Source: T3Sed10-241 sp036796255 | GTDB taxonomy: Bacteria; Bacteroidota; Bacteroidia; Flavobacteriales_D; Cryomorphaceae | Direction: 5' to 3' | NCBI GenBank assembly: GCA_036796255.1 | Contig: DAIRDH010000108.1 | Span: 1-7,975 of the forward strand | Length of the DNA: 7,975 nt | In this document: positions 1-6,688 of the stretch, piece after piece | How positions within the stretch are numbered: the first letter of the stretch is position 1 | Layout: every line of letters starts with the position of its first letter | Notes under the pieces: generated by a model | Database searches by the model: none | Seen by the model: the letters and a program-made list of their open reading frames with translations, nothing else | What the model was told of the DNA's origin: nothing | Made by a program: the position numbers and the translations under genes

Positions 1-29
1 ACATTGCTCAAAATATCGTATTTTTGGGT

Positions 30-311
30 ATGTTAACGTCAAGCCAAAAACGAACCATCAAAGAGGTTACGCTCAAGTTGAATCCCACGTATGTTGGGGT
101 GTTTGGTTCTTATGCAAGGGGAGAGCAACATGCAAATAGCGACCTTGACATCCTCATAGACCCTCATCACGACGTGAACTTGCTGGAGCTTATCGGGGTG
201 GAGCAAGAGCTGACTGAATTGCTCGGGCTGAAAGTCGATTTGGTCACCACACGTTCTCTGAAGCCTTCTTTGAAGCCATACATACATGCCGATTTGATAC
301 AGATTGTATGA
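30..311 (+). CDS. mntA: MntA-type nucleotidyltransferase antitoxin (MNT domain)
   Basis: This is a minimal nucleotidyltransferase of 93 residues, the normal size for an MntA antitoxin. The catalytic signature GSx10DxD is complete: G26-S27 in GSYARG, then D38 and D40 in SDLD. A third acidic residue, D70 in KVDLVT, sits where the family has its last metal ligand. In characterised MntA/HepT pairs the antitoxin uses ATP to AMPylate a tyrosine of the HEPN toxin and so silences its RNase activity; that role is assigned here by family. The gene overlaps the HEPN gene by four bases (ATGA), which points to translational coupling. I chose ATG at 30; an in-frame TTG at 24 would add only two residues. 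A TAnnTTTG-like box lies at 19-26, too close to give a normal leader from this ATG, so it may be chance or a leaderless arrangement. The upstream flank is cut by the window edge. Confidence 0.9.
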   Translation: MLTSSQKRTIKEVTLKLNPTYVGVFGSYARGEQHANSDLDILIDPHHDVNLLELIGVEQELTELLGLKVDLVTTRSLKPSLKPYIHADLIQIV

Positions 312-643
312 AGAAGGATCCTTTGGTACTTCTTGAACATATGTCGGAGTGCATTGCGAAAATCAAGGCCTACACAAAAAACCTGGATCGCGCTGACTTC
401 CTCCAAAACGAAATGGTGCAGGACGCAGTGATCAGAAATTTTGAAATCATTGGCGAAGCGAGCAAGAAACTGCCGATCGAATTCAAAAATGAACACGACC
501 ATATTCCTTGGAAAAAAATAGCAGGCATGCGTGACAAGTTGATACATGACTACATTGGGGTTGATTTGTGGGCGGTATGGGCAGTCGTGGAGAAAGTATT
601 GCCTGAGTTTGAATTGCAAATTCAAGATATTCTCAAGGGGTAG
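308..643 (+). CDS. hepT: HepT-type HEPN ribonuclease toxin (DUF86)
   Basis: The 111-residue, mainly helical protein is the toxin partner of the preceding MNT gene. It carries the HEPN catalytic motif Rx4HxY as RDKLIHDY, with R75, H80 and Y82. Arg and His are the RNase residues of HEPN toxins, and the tyrosine is the residue known to be AMPylated by MntA in related systems. The segment IRNFEIIGEASKKLP (about 42-56) is a typical conserved DUF86 helix, followed by IPWKKIAGMRDK leading into the motif. The length matches the family and no catalytic residue is missing, so the toxin is probably active. The start codon overlaps the antitoxin stop in ATGA. The substrate RNA cannot be read from sequence; cleavage or trimming of tRNA ends is known for some relatives. 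The long antisense frame across this region has no recognisable family and is a shadow. Confidence 0.92.
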   Translation: MKKDPLVLLEHMSECIAKIKAYTKNLDRADFLQNEMVQDAVIRNFEIIGEASKKLPIEFKNEHDHIPWKKIAGMRDKLIHDYIGVDLWAVWAVVEKVLPEFELQIQDILKG

Positions 644-831
644 GAATGTCTTGAACAGCGGCAGCCTCTTTTGGGATTGACCACCATCCATGTGTGAATT
701 ACGTTAATCGGTTGTACAAACCGAACATAAGCATCATATGCAAAGCGAGCCGCAGGCTCCTTTGGCCATGCTCTCTCCCACCACATTTGCGGGCAGGCGC
801 GCGTGAGCACCGGCAAAACTTTTAAAACATG

Positions 832-859
832 ACTTCTGCAGATCGTAATCCGCAGAAGT
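832..859 (-). terminator. Hairpin downstream of the DUF4421 gene, possible terminator
   Basis: Perfect 8-bp arms ACTTCTGC (832-839) and GCAGAAGT (852-859) enclose a 12-base loop. Read on the minus strand, the hairpin lies about 90 bases past the stop of the DUF4421 gene and is followed by CATGTTTTAAAAGTTTT, a T-rich tail that starts four bases after the stem. That suits a terminator for the leftward transcript, although the loop is large and the T-run is not adjacent. It could equally be part of a repeat element. Confidence 0.4.
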
Positions 860-867
860 TATAACTT
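856..867. repeat. 12-bp perfect palindrome AAGTTATAACTT
   Basis: The sequence AAGTTATAACTT reads the same on both strands and partly overlaps the right arm of the neighbouring hairpin. A related half, AAAGTTATAT, appears again at about 887-896. It may be a protein-binding site or a piece of the surrounding repeat-like region; no function can be assigned. Confidence 0.4.
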
Positions 868-947
868 GAGCGGAATACATTCCCTAAAAGTTATATTTCT
901 GTATTGCGCTGCAGCCCTATTCCAGCCATAGAAATCCGGACTCAAGC

Positions 948-2072
948 CTATTCCTTCGGCGCCAGGCCAAGATCATCAAGTATGCGCAAATAGCGCTTAG
1001 TGCCAGCGGAGGGCACAAAACGCATGGCGAGGGTGAGCCTGATGTCGCCGGTTTCAAACTGATACCTGTATTGGCCAAAAGAGCTCCGGATAAGCAAGTT
1101 GTTGCGTATGATGGATGCCCCTGCAAACCAGCGCGGACTGTTGTAGCCTACCACCCCCCTGAACAAAAAGTTGGGATATAAGCCAAAGTTATCGCGTTTT
1201 TCCTGATCCGTCATCTCCGTAACCCAGCCCATGCTTAGATTGGCACTGAGGTGGGCTGTGGCAAACCATTTTTTTCGGTACACCAATGTATGGGCGTAGC
1301 CCACACTGGGACCAATCTCATAATACGACACTTCCCTAAGGGCTATATTGCCGAAGAAGTCCTCAGGAATGGTCTTGAATGGAATCATCGAACTGTCGGA
1401 CTTGGTGTAGCCGCCATAGGTTTCCAAACCCAAAAGCAGGCTCCCGGCTGAGGCCTGCTGCCACTCATTGTGGGTAAAGGACGATCGGTAAGAGTACTTC
1501 TCACTGTTGAAAATATACATAAAGCTGAGGCCTAGCTGTCTTAAGCGAATGTCTTCGCGCAGGTAATAATCGCCATCGGGATTGTAGCCCTTTAGGCCGT
1601 GTGCGTCTGAATTGAGCAAATAGAAACCATTGTAAAATTGGCCATAAAGGTCAGCAATGTAGCGCCGGCCGTACACCCTGGTTTGAAGATCGAGCCACCT
1701 GGTTTCACCTTTTTGGTTTTCCGGATTTAAAAAGCTGAATCCCTGCGAAATACTCACACTAAAAAGGCCGTAGGTTACGCCGACACCAAGATTCAAGGTT
1801 GAATTTGGCCTGAATTGAAGCCGCGCTCCGGCATTTCTGTCAATCAAGTCAAGGCGCGTAAATTTTCGGGATAGAAATACCCTGCCTATAAAGAATTTAT
1901 CGTAAGAAATGACATAGGTGCTATCGCGTGTATTGTCTTTGATGAAGTTCAGAATATCAATCTGGGCATGGGCTCGCTGGCTTTGGAACAATGACAATAT
2001 GATGAGCGCCAGTCCCAAGGGTATGGACAGGTGCGGGCGGCTGTTTCCAACAATGTTCTTGGTGTTTCGCAT
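948..2072 (-). CDS. DUF4421 family outer-membrane protein
   Basis: This 374-residue exported protein matches DUF4421, a Bacteroidota family of unknown function. It has a signal peptide with hydrophobic core LSIPLGLALIILSLF and a probable cleavage after AHA (36|37). The mature part has family-like blocks: DSTYVISYDK with FLSRKFT (about 50-72), RPNSTLNLGVGVTYG (88-102), SISQGFSFLNPENQKGETRWLDLQ as two adjacent blocks (107-130), VYGRRYIADLYGQFYNGFYL (133-152), and many alternating aromatic/hydrophobic strands that suggest a beta-barrel. I chose ATG at 2072, giving a compact signal peptide; an in-frame TTG at 2090 would add six residues. AAAGG lies three bases before this ATG, a possible but tightly spaced ribosome site. 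The gene is 82 bases downstream of the DUF2490 gene and likely shares its transcript. No enzymatic motif is seen, so a structural or envelope role is only inference. Confidence 0.82.
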   Translation of the reverse strand: MRNTKNIVGNSRPHLSIPLGLALIILSLFQSQRAHAQIDILNFIKDNTRDSTYVISYDKFFIGRVFLSRKFTRLDLIDRNAGARLQFRPNSTLNLGVGVTYGLFSVSISQGFSFLNPENQKGETRWLDLQTRVYGRRYIADLYGQFYNGFYLLNSDAHGLKGYNPDGDYYLREDIRLRQLGLSFMYIFNSEKYSYRSSFTHNEWQQASAGSLLLGLETYGGYTKSDSSMIPFKTIPEDFFGNIALREVSYYEIGPSVGYAHTLVYRKKWFATAHLSANLSMGWVTEMTDQEKRDNFGLYPNFLFRGVVGYNSPRWFAGASIIRNNLLIRSSFGQYRYQFETGDIRLTLAMRFVPSAGTKRYLRILDDLGLAPKE

Positions 2073-2154
2073 CTTCCTTTGGATGGTCAAATCCGAGTTT
2101 TTTTGGACTTGTACAGAACTTTATTGCGGTCTAATCTTCAAGTGATTCGAATAT

Positions 2155-2763
2155 TTAGTCAATTACAGGCACTTCGTATTCCGTTGGTCTTCTTCCTTTT
2201 CGGAAATCGAGTTGTTGGAACAGGGTAACCCGAAAGGAATGGATGGATTCAAACTCGCGGACAAGTGGCTGTTGAAGGTAAATGAATTGATACAGAATGG
2301 CAAGGGTGAGGCCACCCGGAGGTGAAATGAGGATACCGGCGAGGGTGCGGTTTTGGTCGAAGAGCTCATCGCCCACCCGCTCGCGTGTGTGAAAGAAGGT
2401 TTCATTGGCCACTTGCCACCTCAGCTTGGTGCTGCGCGANNNNNNNNNNNNNNNNNNNNNNNNNNNNNNNNNNNNNNNNNNNNNNNNNNNNNNNNNNNNN
2501 NNNNNNNNNNNNNNNNNNNNNNNNNNNNNNNNNNNNNNNAGTGTGGAGTTGAAAGGCAGTACGCCCTGGGTGCGGTAATTGGCATCGAAGGCGGTGCTCC
2601 ACCGCTCGTTGATGCGGCCCTGGTGGTTGTAGGTGTACCACCATTGGCGGGGTGGCTGGGCATAAACACATAGGGAGCACCAGAGCACTGAAACAGTTGC
2701 AACTACAGCGGCAAAGAAGTTGGCGAGACCGCTATTGTGGGGTTTCGCAGCATACATATTCAT
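2155..2763 (-). CDS. DUF2490 family exported protein, interrupted by an assembly gap
   Basis: The N-terminal 74 residues contain a signal peptide (hydrophobic part about 15-33, probable cleavage VYA|Q after residue 35) followed by QWWYTYNHQGRINERWS and FDANYR, the typical DUF2490 opening. After the 100-N gap the protein resumes with STKLRWQVANETFF and ELFDQNRTLAGI, matching the family's later NE.F...FDQNR region, then strands to the stop at 2155. DUF2490 proteins are predicted outer-membrane beta-barrels of unknown function in Bacteroidota and Proteobacteria. Both halves happen to stay in one frame with 100 N, but this carries no weight if the gap length is a placeholder. The family region expected between the halves seems longer than the 33 or so residues the gap allows. 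The gene lies between the Omp85-like gene (269 bases upstream) and the DUF4421 gene (82 bases downstream). Confidence 0.78.
   Translation of the reverse strand: MNMYAAKPHNSGLANFFAAVVATVSVLWCSLCVYAQPPRQWWYTYNHQGRINERWSTAFDANYRTQGVLPFNSTXXXXXXXXXXXXXXXXXXXXXXXXXXXXXXXXXXSRSTKLRWQVANETFFHTRERVGDELFDQNRTLAGILISPPGGLTLAILYQFIYLQQPLVREFESIHSFRVTLFQQLDFRKGRRPTEYEVPVID
2440..2539. other. Assembly gap of exactly 100 N
   Basis: The bases are undetermined. A run of exactly 100 N is the usual placeholder for a scaffold join of unknown length. It falls inside the DUF2490 gene, so the true length and frame of that gene are not established, and sequence could be missing or, less likely, misjoined here. Confidence 0.98.
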
Positions 2764-3032
2764 TTGTTGACAATTGGATGCAGGAGTTATATTTGGCCAA
2801 TATAGGTCGAAATCTTTCTATCTCCATTGAACAATGCATTTTCAGATGCTATGCTTTTTGCCCTATTAGATTGCACCTTCGTTTTTGAGTTTTGGCAGCC
2901 CAATTCAAGCCTCAGCGTCCCTGAGCCAATCCATTGATTATTCATAACTTTTAGCACAGATGATTGAGTGTTTTCCAGAAGCTGTTGAAATAAGCGTTGT
3001 ATAAGCAATTTCTTTTGACAAATTCATTGGGG
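2764..3032. other. Intergenic region between Omp85-like and DUF2490 genes
   Basis: The 269 bases carry no supported gene. Small inverted repeats are present: CATTG/CAATG (2825-2829 and 2832-2836) and CTCAG/CTGAG (2911-2915 and 2921-2925), both short and without a T-run. A weak minus-strand box TATATTGG (2797-2804, one mismatch to TAnnTTTG) sits about 35 bases before the DUF2490 start, with no good upstream element at the usual spacing. The length of the gap suggests that DUF2490-DUF4421 may form a transcript separate from the Omp85-like gene. Confidence 0.35.
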
Positions 3033-4265
3033 CTAGAAATATTCGTTCAGGTTGAGGAACAAGCCTTGGGCACCATTGGCACCAAAGCCGTAGTCAAGGC
3101 CGAGGTTGACCCTTTTCTTCTCGTTTATCATAAACCTGAGGCCTCCGCCATAGCCAAAGACAAAATTGTCGAAGAGCTTGATGTCTTCGGTGCGGCTGCT
3201 GGCGGCTGAGGTATTGACAAAAAGCACGGCTCCCCATTTGTCTTTTTCTTTCTGTAAAGGAAAGCGCCATTCCGTTTCGGCATACACAAGGTCTTCACCC
3301 CGTATCCTGCCCTGGGTATAGGGCCTTCCCGAGCGGGAAAACATGTCCCAACCGATGGCAGGCAAGGCAAGGTAGGGCGAGGTGCCACTGGTCACAAACC
3401 AGCCATAAGCCCAAAAGGCCAGTACATTGCGCGGCCGCGACTCCACCAGATTGACGTAGGTACGGTATTCAGCCCACAGTTGAGAGGCCCCTGTGGTGCT
3501 GCCGAGAAACTCCGGAAACATGCGGTAGGAGATGGCCGCCAGCTGTCCTTCATAGGGATTCACCACATTGTCGCGGCTGTCCAGGGTTACATTGACCGAG
3601 ATACCAGACTGCGCATACCTTTCAGTGCTCAGGCCTTTTTCTGTTTGGTAGCGGAAGTGGTGGGTGATGCGCTGTGGGTCAGCATCAAGGTCAAGCTGCT
3701 TGTCGTTGATGCCCCAAAATATATCCAAATGGTACCCTAGGCCATAGAAAATGTTGGTTTCCTGATGCCTTTTCTGCACCGTTTGGTACAGCCTGAAGTT
3801 GTTGAACGCCATCATTTCATTGGCTGAAACGGGAGGGTACGGATTGTCGGAAACTTCGCCTCCACCGCCTGCGAATGTACCCCGGTCAATCACAGAACCC
3901 AGGCCATAGGTGGGCTGTGAATTGATGTTGTACCGGATATCGGTCAAGAGGTTAAACTTATCACCCTTGGTGAAAGCATTGGAGCGCACAGAAGCAAACA
4001 ACTGATCACGGGTAGTGTAATACACCCCGATTAAGGCAGTGGAATTCCTTGTGTCGGCCTCGGTGCCCATGTTCCAGTTCACCCCGGGCAGCACGCCAAA
4101 GAGCACCCCCACGGTGGGATTGGTGGCCACCACGGGCAAAATGTTGATGTCAACTTTTTTCTCTTTCTTCAGGTTTTCTTCGGCATCTTTTTCCTGGCCC
4201 AAAAGAACCACAGGACTGAAATACAAGAAGCCGAGCATCGCAATGGCGCAGAGTGGCTGTTTCAT
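3033..4265 (-). CDS. BamA/TamA-like Omp85 barrel protein without POTRA domains
   Basis: This 410-residue protein has a signal peptide (hydrophobic core about 5-22) and then goes almost directly into a beta-barrel. Landmarks of the bacterial surface antigen (D15/Omp85) domain are visible: TLDSRDNVVNPYEGQ (227-241), the usual D-x-RDn...P..G block; IRGEDLVYAETEWRFPL (321-337), matching the (V/I)RG loop and the strand after it; and a terminal phenylalanine in LNEYF, the outer-membrane assembly signal. At 410 residues there is no room for the POTRA repeats of BamA or TamA, so it is unlikely to be the essential insertase. POTRA-less members are common in Bacteroidota and their role is mostly unknown; transport of a lipid or small molecule, or a link to a neighbouring enzyme, are possibilities only. 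A residue stretch rich in Lys/Glu (25-37) precedes the barrel. It follows the sulfatase gene by 126 bases, separated by a strong hairpin. Confidence 0.85.
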   Translation of the reverse strand: MKQPLCAIAMLGFLYFSPVVLLGQEKDAEENLKKEKKVDINILPVVATNPTVGVLFGVLPGVNWNMGTEADTRNSTALIGVYYTTRDQLFASVRSNAFTKGDKFNLLTDIRYNINSQPTYGLGSVIDRGTFAGGGGEVSDNPYPPVSANEMMAFNNFRLYQTVQKRHQETNIFYGLGYHLDIFWGINDKQLDLDADPQRITHHFRYQTEKGLSTERYAQSGISVNVTLDSRDNVVNPYEGQLAAISYRMFPEFLGSTTGASQLWAEYRTYVNLVESRPRNVLAFWAYGWFVTSGTSPYLALPAIGWDMFSRSGRPYTQGRIRGEDLVYAETEWRFPLQKEKDKWGAVLFVNTSAASSRTEDIKLFDNFVFGYGGGLRFMINEKKRVNLGLDYGFGANGAQGLFLNLNEYF

Positions 4266-4330
4266 TTTATCATGGGAATGTGGTTCTTGAACACATTAAA
4301 TCTGCGCAATGATTTTTGGGATTGAGGAAG

Positions 4331-4370
4331 TATGGCACACCATCAAGCAATCCTTGGATGGTGTGCCATA
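4331..4370 (-). terminator. 14-bp perfect hairpin after the sulfatase gene
   Basis: TATGGCACACCATC (4331-4344) pairs perfectly with GATGGTGTGCCATA (4357-4370). Three more pairs (AAG/CTT) can form inside past a bulged G, leaving a five-base loop. It lies about 20 bases beyond the sulfatase stop in that gene's reading direction. The minus-strand tail after the stem is CTTCCTCAATCCC, with no T-run, so it is a poor classical intrinsic terminator. It may instead protect a 3' end, cause partial termination, or serve as a processing site between sulfatase and Omp85-like messages. Confidence 0.6.
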
Positions 4371-4391
4371 AACCCATGGCCATGCGGATTC

Positions 4392-6488
4392 TTATTCAGC
4401 GATGGCTTTTGATGCCCCTTCAGCCGAGTAGGGATCTTCCTTGGCATAAGTTTGGGAACTTCGCACGCGGGTTCCGGGCATAATCGGAAAACGCGGATCG
4501 AAAGTCTCCATGGCAGCGCCTATGTTGGCAAGGATAGAAGGATCGCCTTTGGTTTTTGCCGTACCATCCTTGATCATGGCTTCGAGCGTCTTTTTTCCCA
4601 TCATGACCTGTTCGAGATCTTTGCGATTGATCGTAAGCGTAAGGTCGGGATTCGTGAGGAGGTAGCCTTCAATATTGTTAAGCGTCTCGTTGCTCAGTTC
4701 CACAGCGTATTTTTCACCATTGTCAGGAGTGATGATATTAATGCCGTACTTCATCCCTCTGGTTTTGCGGCCATCCATCCTGATTGCAAGGAAGTCGAGA
4801 AACTGGCCTGTGGTCATGACCCTGATTACATCAGGACTGGAGGTGCTGGGAATGGCTGATGACGGAATGTCATTTCTCAACTCATAAGCTGCTGCCAGGA
4901 AGCTGTTGCGGAGTCCTGGATTCTCCTGCTGGTAGCCTATTTGCTCAAAAGCGTCGGCCAGCAGGTCTTTTCCTTCCTGATTCTCCGGCTCGGCTTGTAC
5001 AAGGCGGTTCAGTATCTCGGAGGCATGCTTGTACTTGCCTGCAGCAATCAGTTCTTTGCCCTTGTTCATAATATTTCGCGATCCTCCCATCATTTCAACA
5101 TAAAGGGGTGCCGCCTCTTCGGGCGATAAGGGGATAAGGTTGGTAGGATTGCCATCCCAGTAACCAAGGAATCTTTGGATTACACCACGGGAATTGTTTT
5201 CGGCTGAACCGTGATAGTCCCTCGTATGCCATGCGTTTTTTTGCAGGCTTTGCGGAGGGGTGTACACGTTGTGGATCTGGTTGATGGTCACACCTTGATT
5301 GGCGTGGTGCAGCACCTGGTTATTGAGGTGCGCATAGGCATCGCGCGTGTCGCGGAGCACTTCCTGTATGCGCTCATTGCCCCAACGTGGCCAGTGGTGG
5401 GAGGAGAACATCACCTCAGCTTCCTGCCCGAAGAGGTACAGGGTTTCATTGATGTATTTTGACCATCGAATGGCATCGCGAACCGGGGTACCCCGCAAAG
5501 TATAAATGTTGTGCATGCCGTGCTGCACATTCTCCGCCATCCATAATACCTTGCTTTCGGGCAGATAGGTATTCATTTCAGAAGGTGCCTCGGTGTTGGG
5601 GGTCAACTGGAAAATCATCCTCACTCCGTCCACCATTACTTCTTCTATGGGCTGGGTAATTAGCTTTGTAGGGGCAATCAGTCCAACTGAACCAGAGGAG
5701 ACACCATGCCCAAGGCCCTGAGTAACATAACCGTAGGGGTTGCGCGGTAACAGCATTCCATATTGATAGAATAGGCGCCTGTTCATGGCATTGCCGGAAA
5801 ACACGTTTTCAGAAACAAGGTGATCCATAAAGCCATCAGGAGCAATCACCTGTACGCGTCCTGATCGTACATCCTCATCTGTGATCAGTCCGCGCACGCC
5901 TCCCCAGTGGTCACCGTGATTGTGAGAATAGATGATTGTGCTAATTGGAAGCCCGTCACCAACGTGTTCCTGGAGCAACTTCCAACCCGCGCGCGACATT
6001 TCAGCGCTCACAAGCACATCATACGCTATCCATCCTTTCTTTCCGCGGATAAACGTCATCTGTGACAAATCTATACCCCTCACCTGGTAAATGCCGGGAG
6101 CAACTTCGTAAAGCCCATAATTTTGGTTGAGTTGAGCAATGCGGAGCAAGGAGGGATGTATGCTGCTAAATTGCTCTTGATCATCGATAAAGTTGTAGAG
6201 ATCCATGTCCCAAGCCACATGACCGGCATCAGCCATAATCTTGCGCTCCAACATCGGTGCTATAAAGCCCCTTCGGTTTTCTTCGAAGTCACGCGCATCT
6301 GAAAAGGGAAGCGTGCGTCTTGCTTCCTCCAAAACTTTTAAGGTATGCTCAGAGGGCGCTTTGCCCTTGGGGTCAAAATGCCCTTCGGCTTTTTGAATAT
6401 TGTAAGGTGTGGCTTCCGGCCCCGCTGGCGAGCATGCTTGTAGAAGTAGGATTGCAGCGAAGGCGAAAAAGAGCTGGTTTTTGTACAT
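4392..6488 (-). CDS. Metallo-beta-lactamase-fold alkyl/aryl-sulfatase lipoprotein (SdsA1/BDS1 type)
   Basis: This 698-residue enzyme belongs to the group III (zinc) alkylsulfatases, which hydrolyse sulfate esters such as alkyl sulfates to alcohol and sulfate. Domain order is complete: lipoprotein signal with lipobox LQAC (C19), MBL domain (about 125-370), alkylsulfatase dimerisation domain (about 375-540, with FLGYWDGNPTNL at 440-451), and a C-terminal SCP2-like domain (about 553-672). The metal motif SHNHGDHWGG gives H189, H191, D193 and H194; E300, E319 and H364 follow. From memory these sit at a constant offset of 20 from the seven zinc ligands of Pseudomonas SdsA1, which strongly supports activity. 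The residues after C19 (SPAGPEA) lack an acidic cluster, so a periplasm-facing anchor is more likely than surface display. I chose ATG at 6488; TTG at 6500 would add four residues. It faces a membrane AraC regulator and precedes an Omp85-like gene. The true substrate is unknown. Confidence 0.93.
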   Translation of the reverse strand: MYKNQLFFAFAAILLLQACSPAGPEATPYNIQKAEGHFDPKGKAPSEHTLKVLEEARRTLPFSDARDFEENRRGFIAPMLERKIMADAGHVAWDMDLYNFIDDQEQFSSIHPSLLRIAQLNQNYGLYEVAPGIYQVRGIDLSQMTFIRGKKGWIAYDVLVSAEMSRAGWKLLQEHVGDGLPISTIIYSHNHGDHWGGVRGLITDEDVRSGRVQVIAPDGFMDHLVSENVFSGNAMNRRLFYQYGMLLPRNPYGYVTQGLGHGVSSGSVGLIAPTKLITQPIEEVMVDGVRMIFQLTPNTEAPSEMNTYLPESKVLWMAENVQHGMHNIYTLRGTPVRDAIRWSKYINETLYLFGQEAEVMFSSHHWPRWGNERIQEVLRDTRDAYAHLNNQVLHHANQGVTINQIHNVYTPPQSLQKNAWHTRDYHGSAENNSRGVIQRFLGYWDGNPTNLIPLSPEEAAPLYVEMMGGSRNIMNKGKELIAAGKYKHASEILNRLVQAEPENQEGKDLLADAFEQIGYQQENPGLRNSFLAAAYELRNDIPSSAIPSTSSPDVIRVMTTGQFLDFLAIRMDGRKTRGMKYGINIITPDNGEKYAVELSNETLNNIEGYLLTNPDLTLTINRKDLEQVMMGKKTLEAMIKDGTAKTKGDPSILANIGAAMETFDPRFPIMPGTRVRSSQTYAKEDPYSAEGASKAIAE

Positions 6489-6513
6489 GGTGAGAAGCAA
6501 TTATTGTTTGCTT

Positions 6514-6521
6514 CAAAAGTA
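6514..6521 (-). promoter_or_regulatory. Candidate -7 element of the sulfatase promoter
   Basis: On the minus strand 6521-6514 reads TACTTTTG, a perfect match to the Bacteroidota -7 consensus TAnnTTTG. Transcription would start around 6507, giving a leader of about 19 bases before ATG 6488. No TTG is found at the usual 17-23 base spacing upstream, so the promoter may need an activator; this is inference. Confidence 0.45.
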
Positions 6522-6535
6522 GCCTTCTGCAGGCT
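6521..6535. promoter_or_regulatory. Inverted repeat AGCCT-N5-AGGCT next to the sulfatase promoter
   Basis: AGCCT (6521-6525) and AGGCT (6531-6535) form a perfect inverted repeat around TCTGC, abutting the upstream edge of the candidate -7 box of the sulfatase gene. The position fits an operator or activator site, but the arms are short and chance cannot be excluded. Confidence 0.3.
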
Positions 6536-6615
6536 TGATCCCTGAGTATTGCACTTGATACAAGGCCTTTGGATGTTGCAATTTGAACAATGTGAACTAC
6601 TGAAGTACAGTACGA

Positions 6616-6637
6616 TGAAATTTGATTTCAAAATTTG
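6616..6637. promoter_or_regulatory. AT-rich inverted and direct repeats in the divergent control region
   Basis: TGAAAT-TTG-ATTTCA (6616-6630) is a perfect 6-bp inverted repeat. Overlapping it, AAATTTG occurs at 6618-6624 and again at 6631-6637, 13 bases apart; AATTTG occurs a third time at 6580-6585. AraC-type regulators usually bind direct repeats, so these are candidate sites for the adjacent regulator. This is inference from position and pattern. Confidence 0.35.
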
Positions 6638-6657
6638 CTACATTTTGACCTGACCCA

Positions 6658-6688
6658 ATTGCCGGGCATCGCTCCTTTTGTACCTTTC
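6658..6688 (+). promoter_or_regulatory. Candidate promoter of the AraC-type regulator gene
   Basis: ATTG (6658-6661), 19 bases, then TACCTTTC (6681-6688) resemble the Bacteroidota TTG-N19-TAnnTTTG promoter with one mismatch in the last base. A start near 6695 would leave about 25 bases before the TTG start codon at 6719. Confidence 0.35.

Larger units (their letters stand above)
644..947. other. Gene-free, inverted-repeat-rich intergenic stretch
   Basis: No convincing gene lies here; a 64-codon minus-strand frame (622-816) overlaps the hepT end and matches no family I know. The stretch holds several short perfect inverted repeats: CGGTT/AACCG (709-713 and 719-723), GAGCC/GGCTC with a 3-base loop (747-751 and 755-759), ACTTCTGC/GCAGAAGT (832-839 and 852-859), and the 12-bp palindrome AAGTTATAACTT (856-867). 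The middle part (about 745-800) is GC-rich against an AT-rich flank. This composition resembles a dispersed non-coding repeat, but one window cannot show copy number. It separates converging transcripts: hepT reads in from the left and the DUF4421 gene from the right. Confidence 0.5.

Noticed and set aside
19..26. TATTTTTG promoter box before mntA
   Set aside because: It matches TAnnTTTG, but transcription would start at or past the ATG at 30 and the upstream TTG is only 12 bases away; too weak to list as a promoter.
167..691. Long minus-strand open frame of 174 codons across the TA pair
   Set aside because: It lies opposite two well-supported overlapping genes, has no recognisable domain and a biased shadow-like composition.
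622..816. Minus-strand 64-codon frame in the intergenic stretch
   Set aside because: No family resemblance and no start signal; its sequence is built on the inverted-repeat region, so a repeat is a better explanation than a gene.
644..947. Integron attC site next to the toxin-antitoxin cassette
   Set aside because: TA cassettes often sit in integrons, so I looked for paired RYYYAAC and GTTRRRY core sites; none were found, and the inverted repeats do not have attC layout.
2652..3008. Small frames on both strands between the Omp85-like and DUF2490 genes
   Set aside because: They have no recognisable domains, no signal peptides and no start context; one overlaps the DUF2490 start antisense.
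4452..4859. Plus-strand 135-codon frame inside the sulfatase gene
   Set aside because: Antisense to the conserved C-terminal domain of the sulfatase, with no domain of its own.
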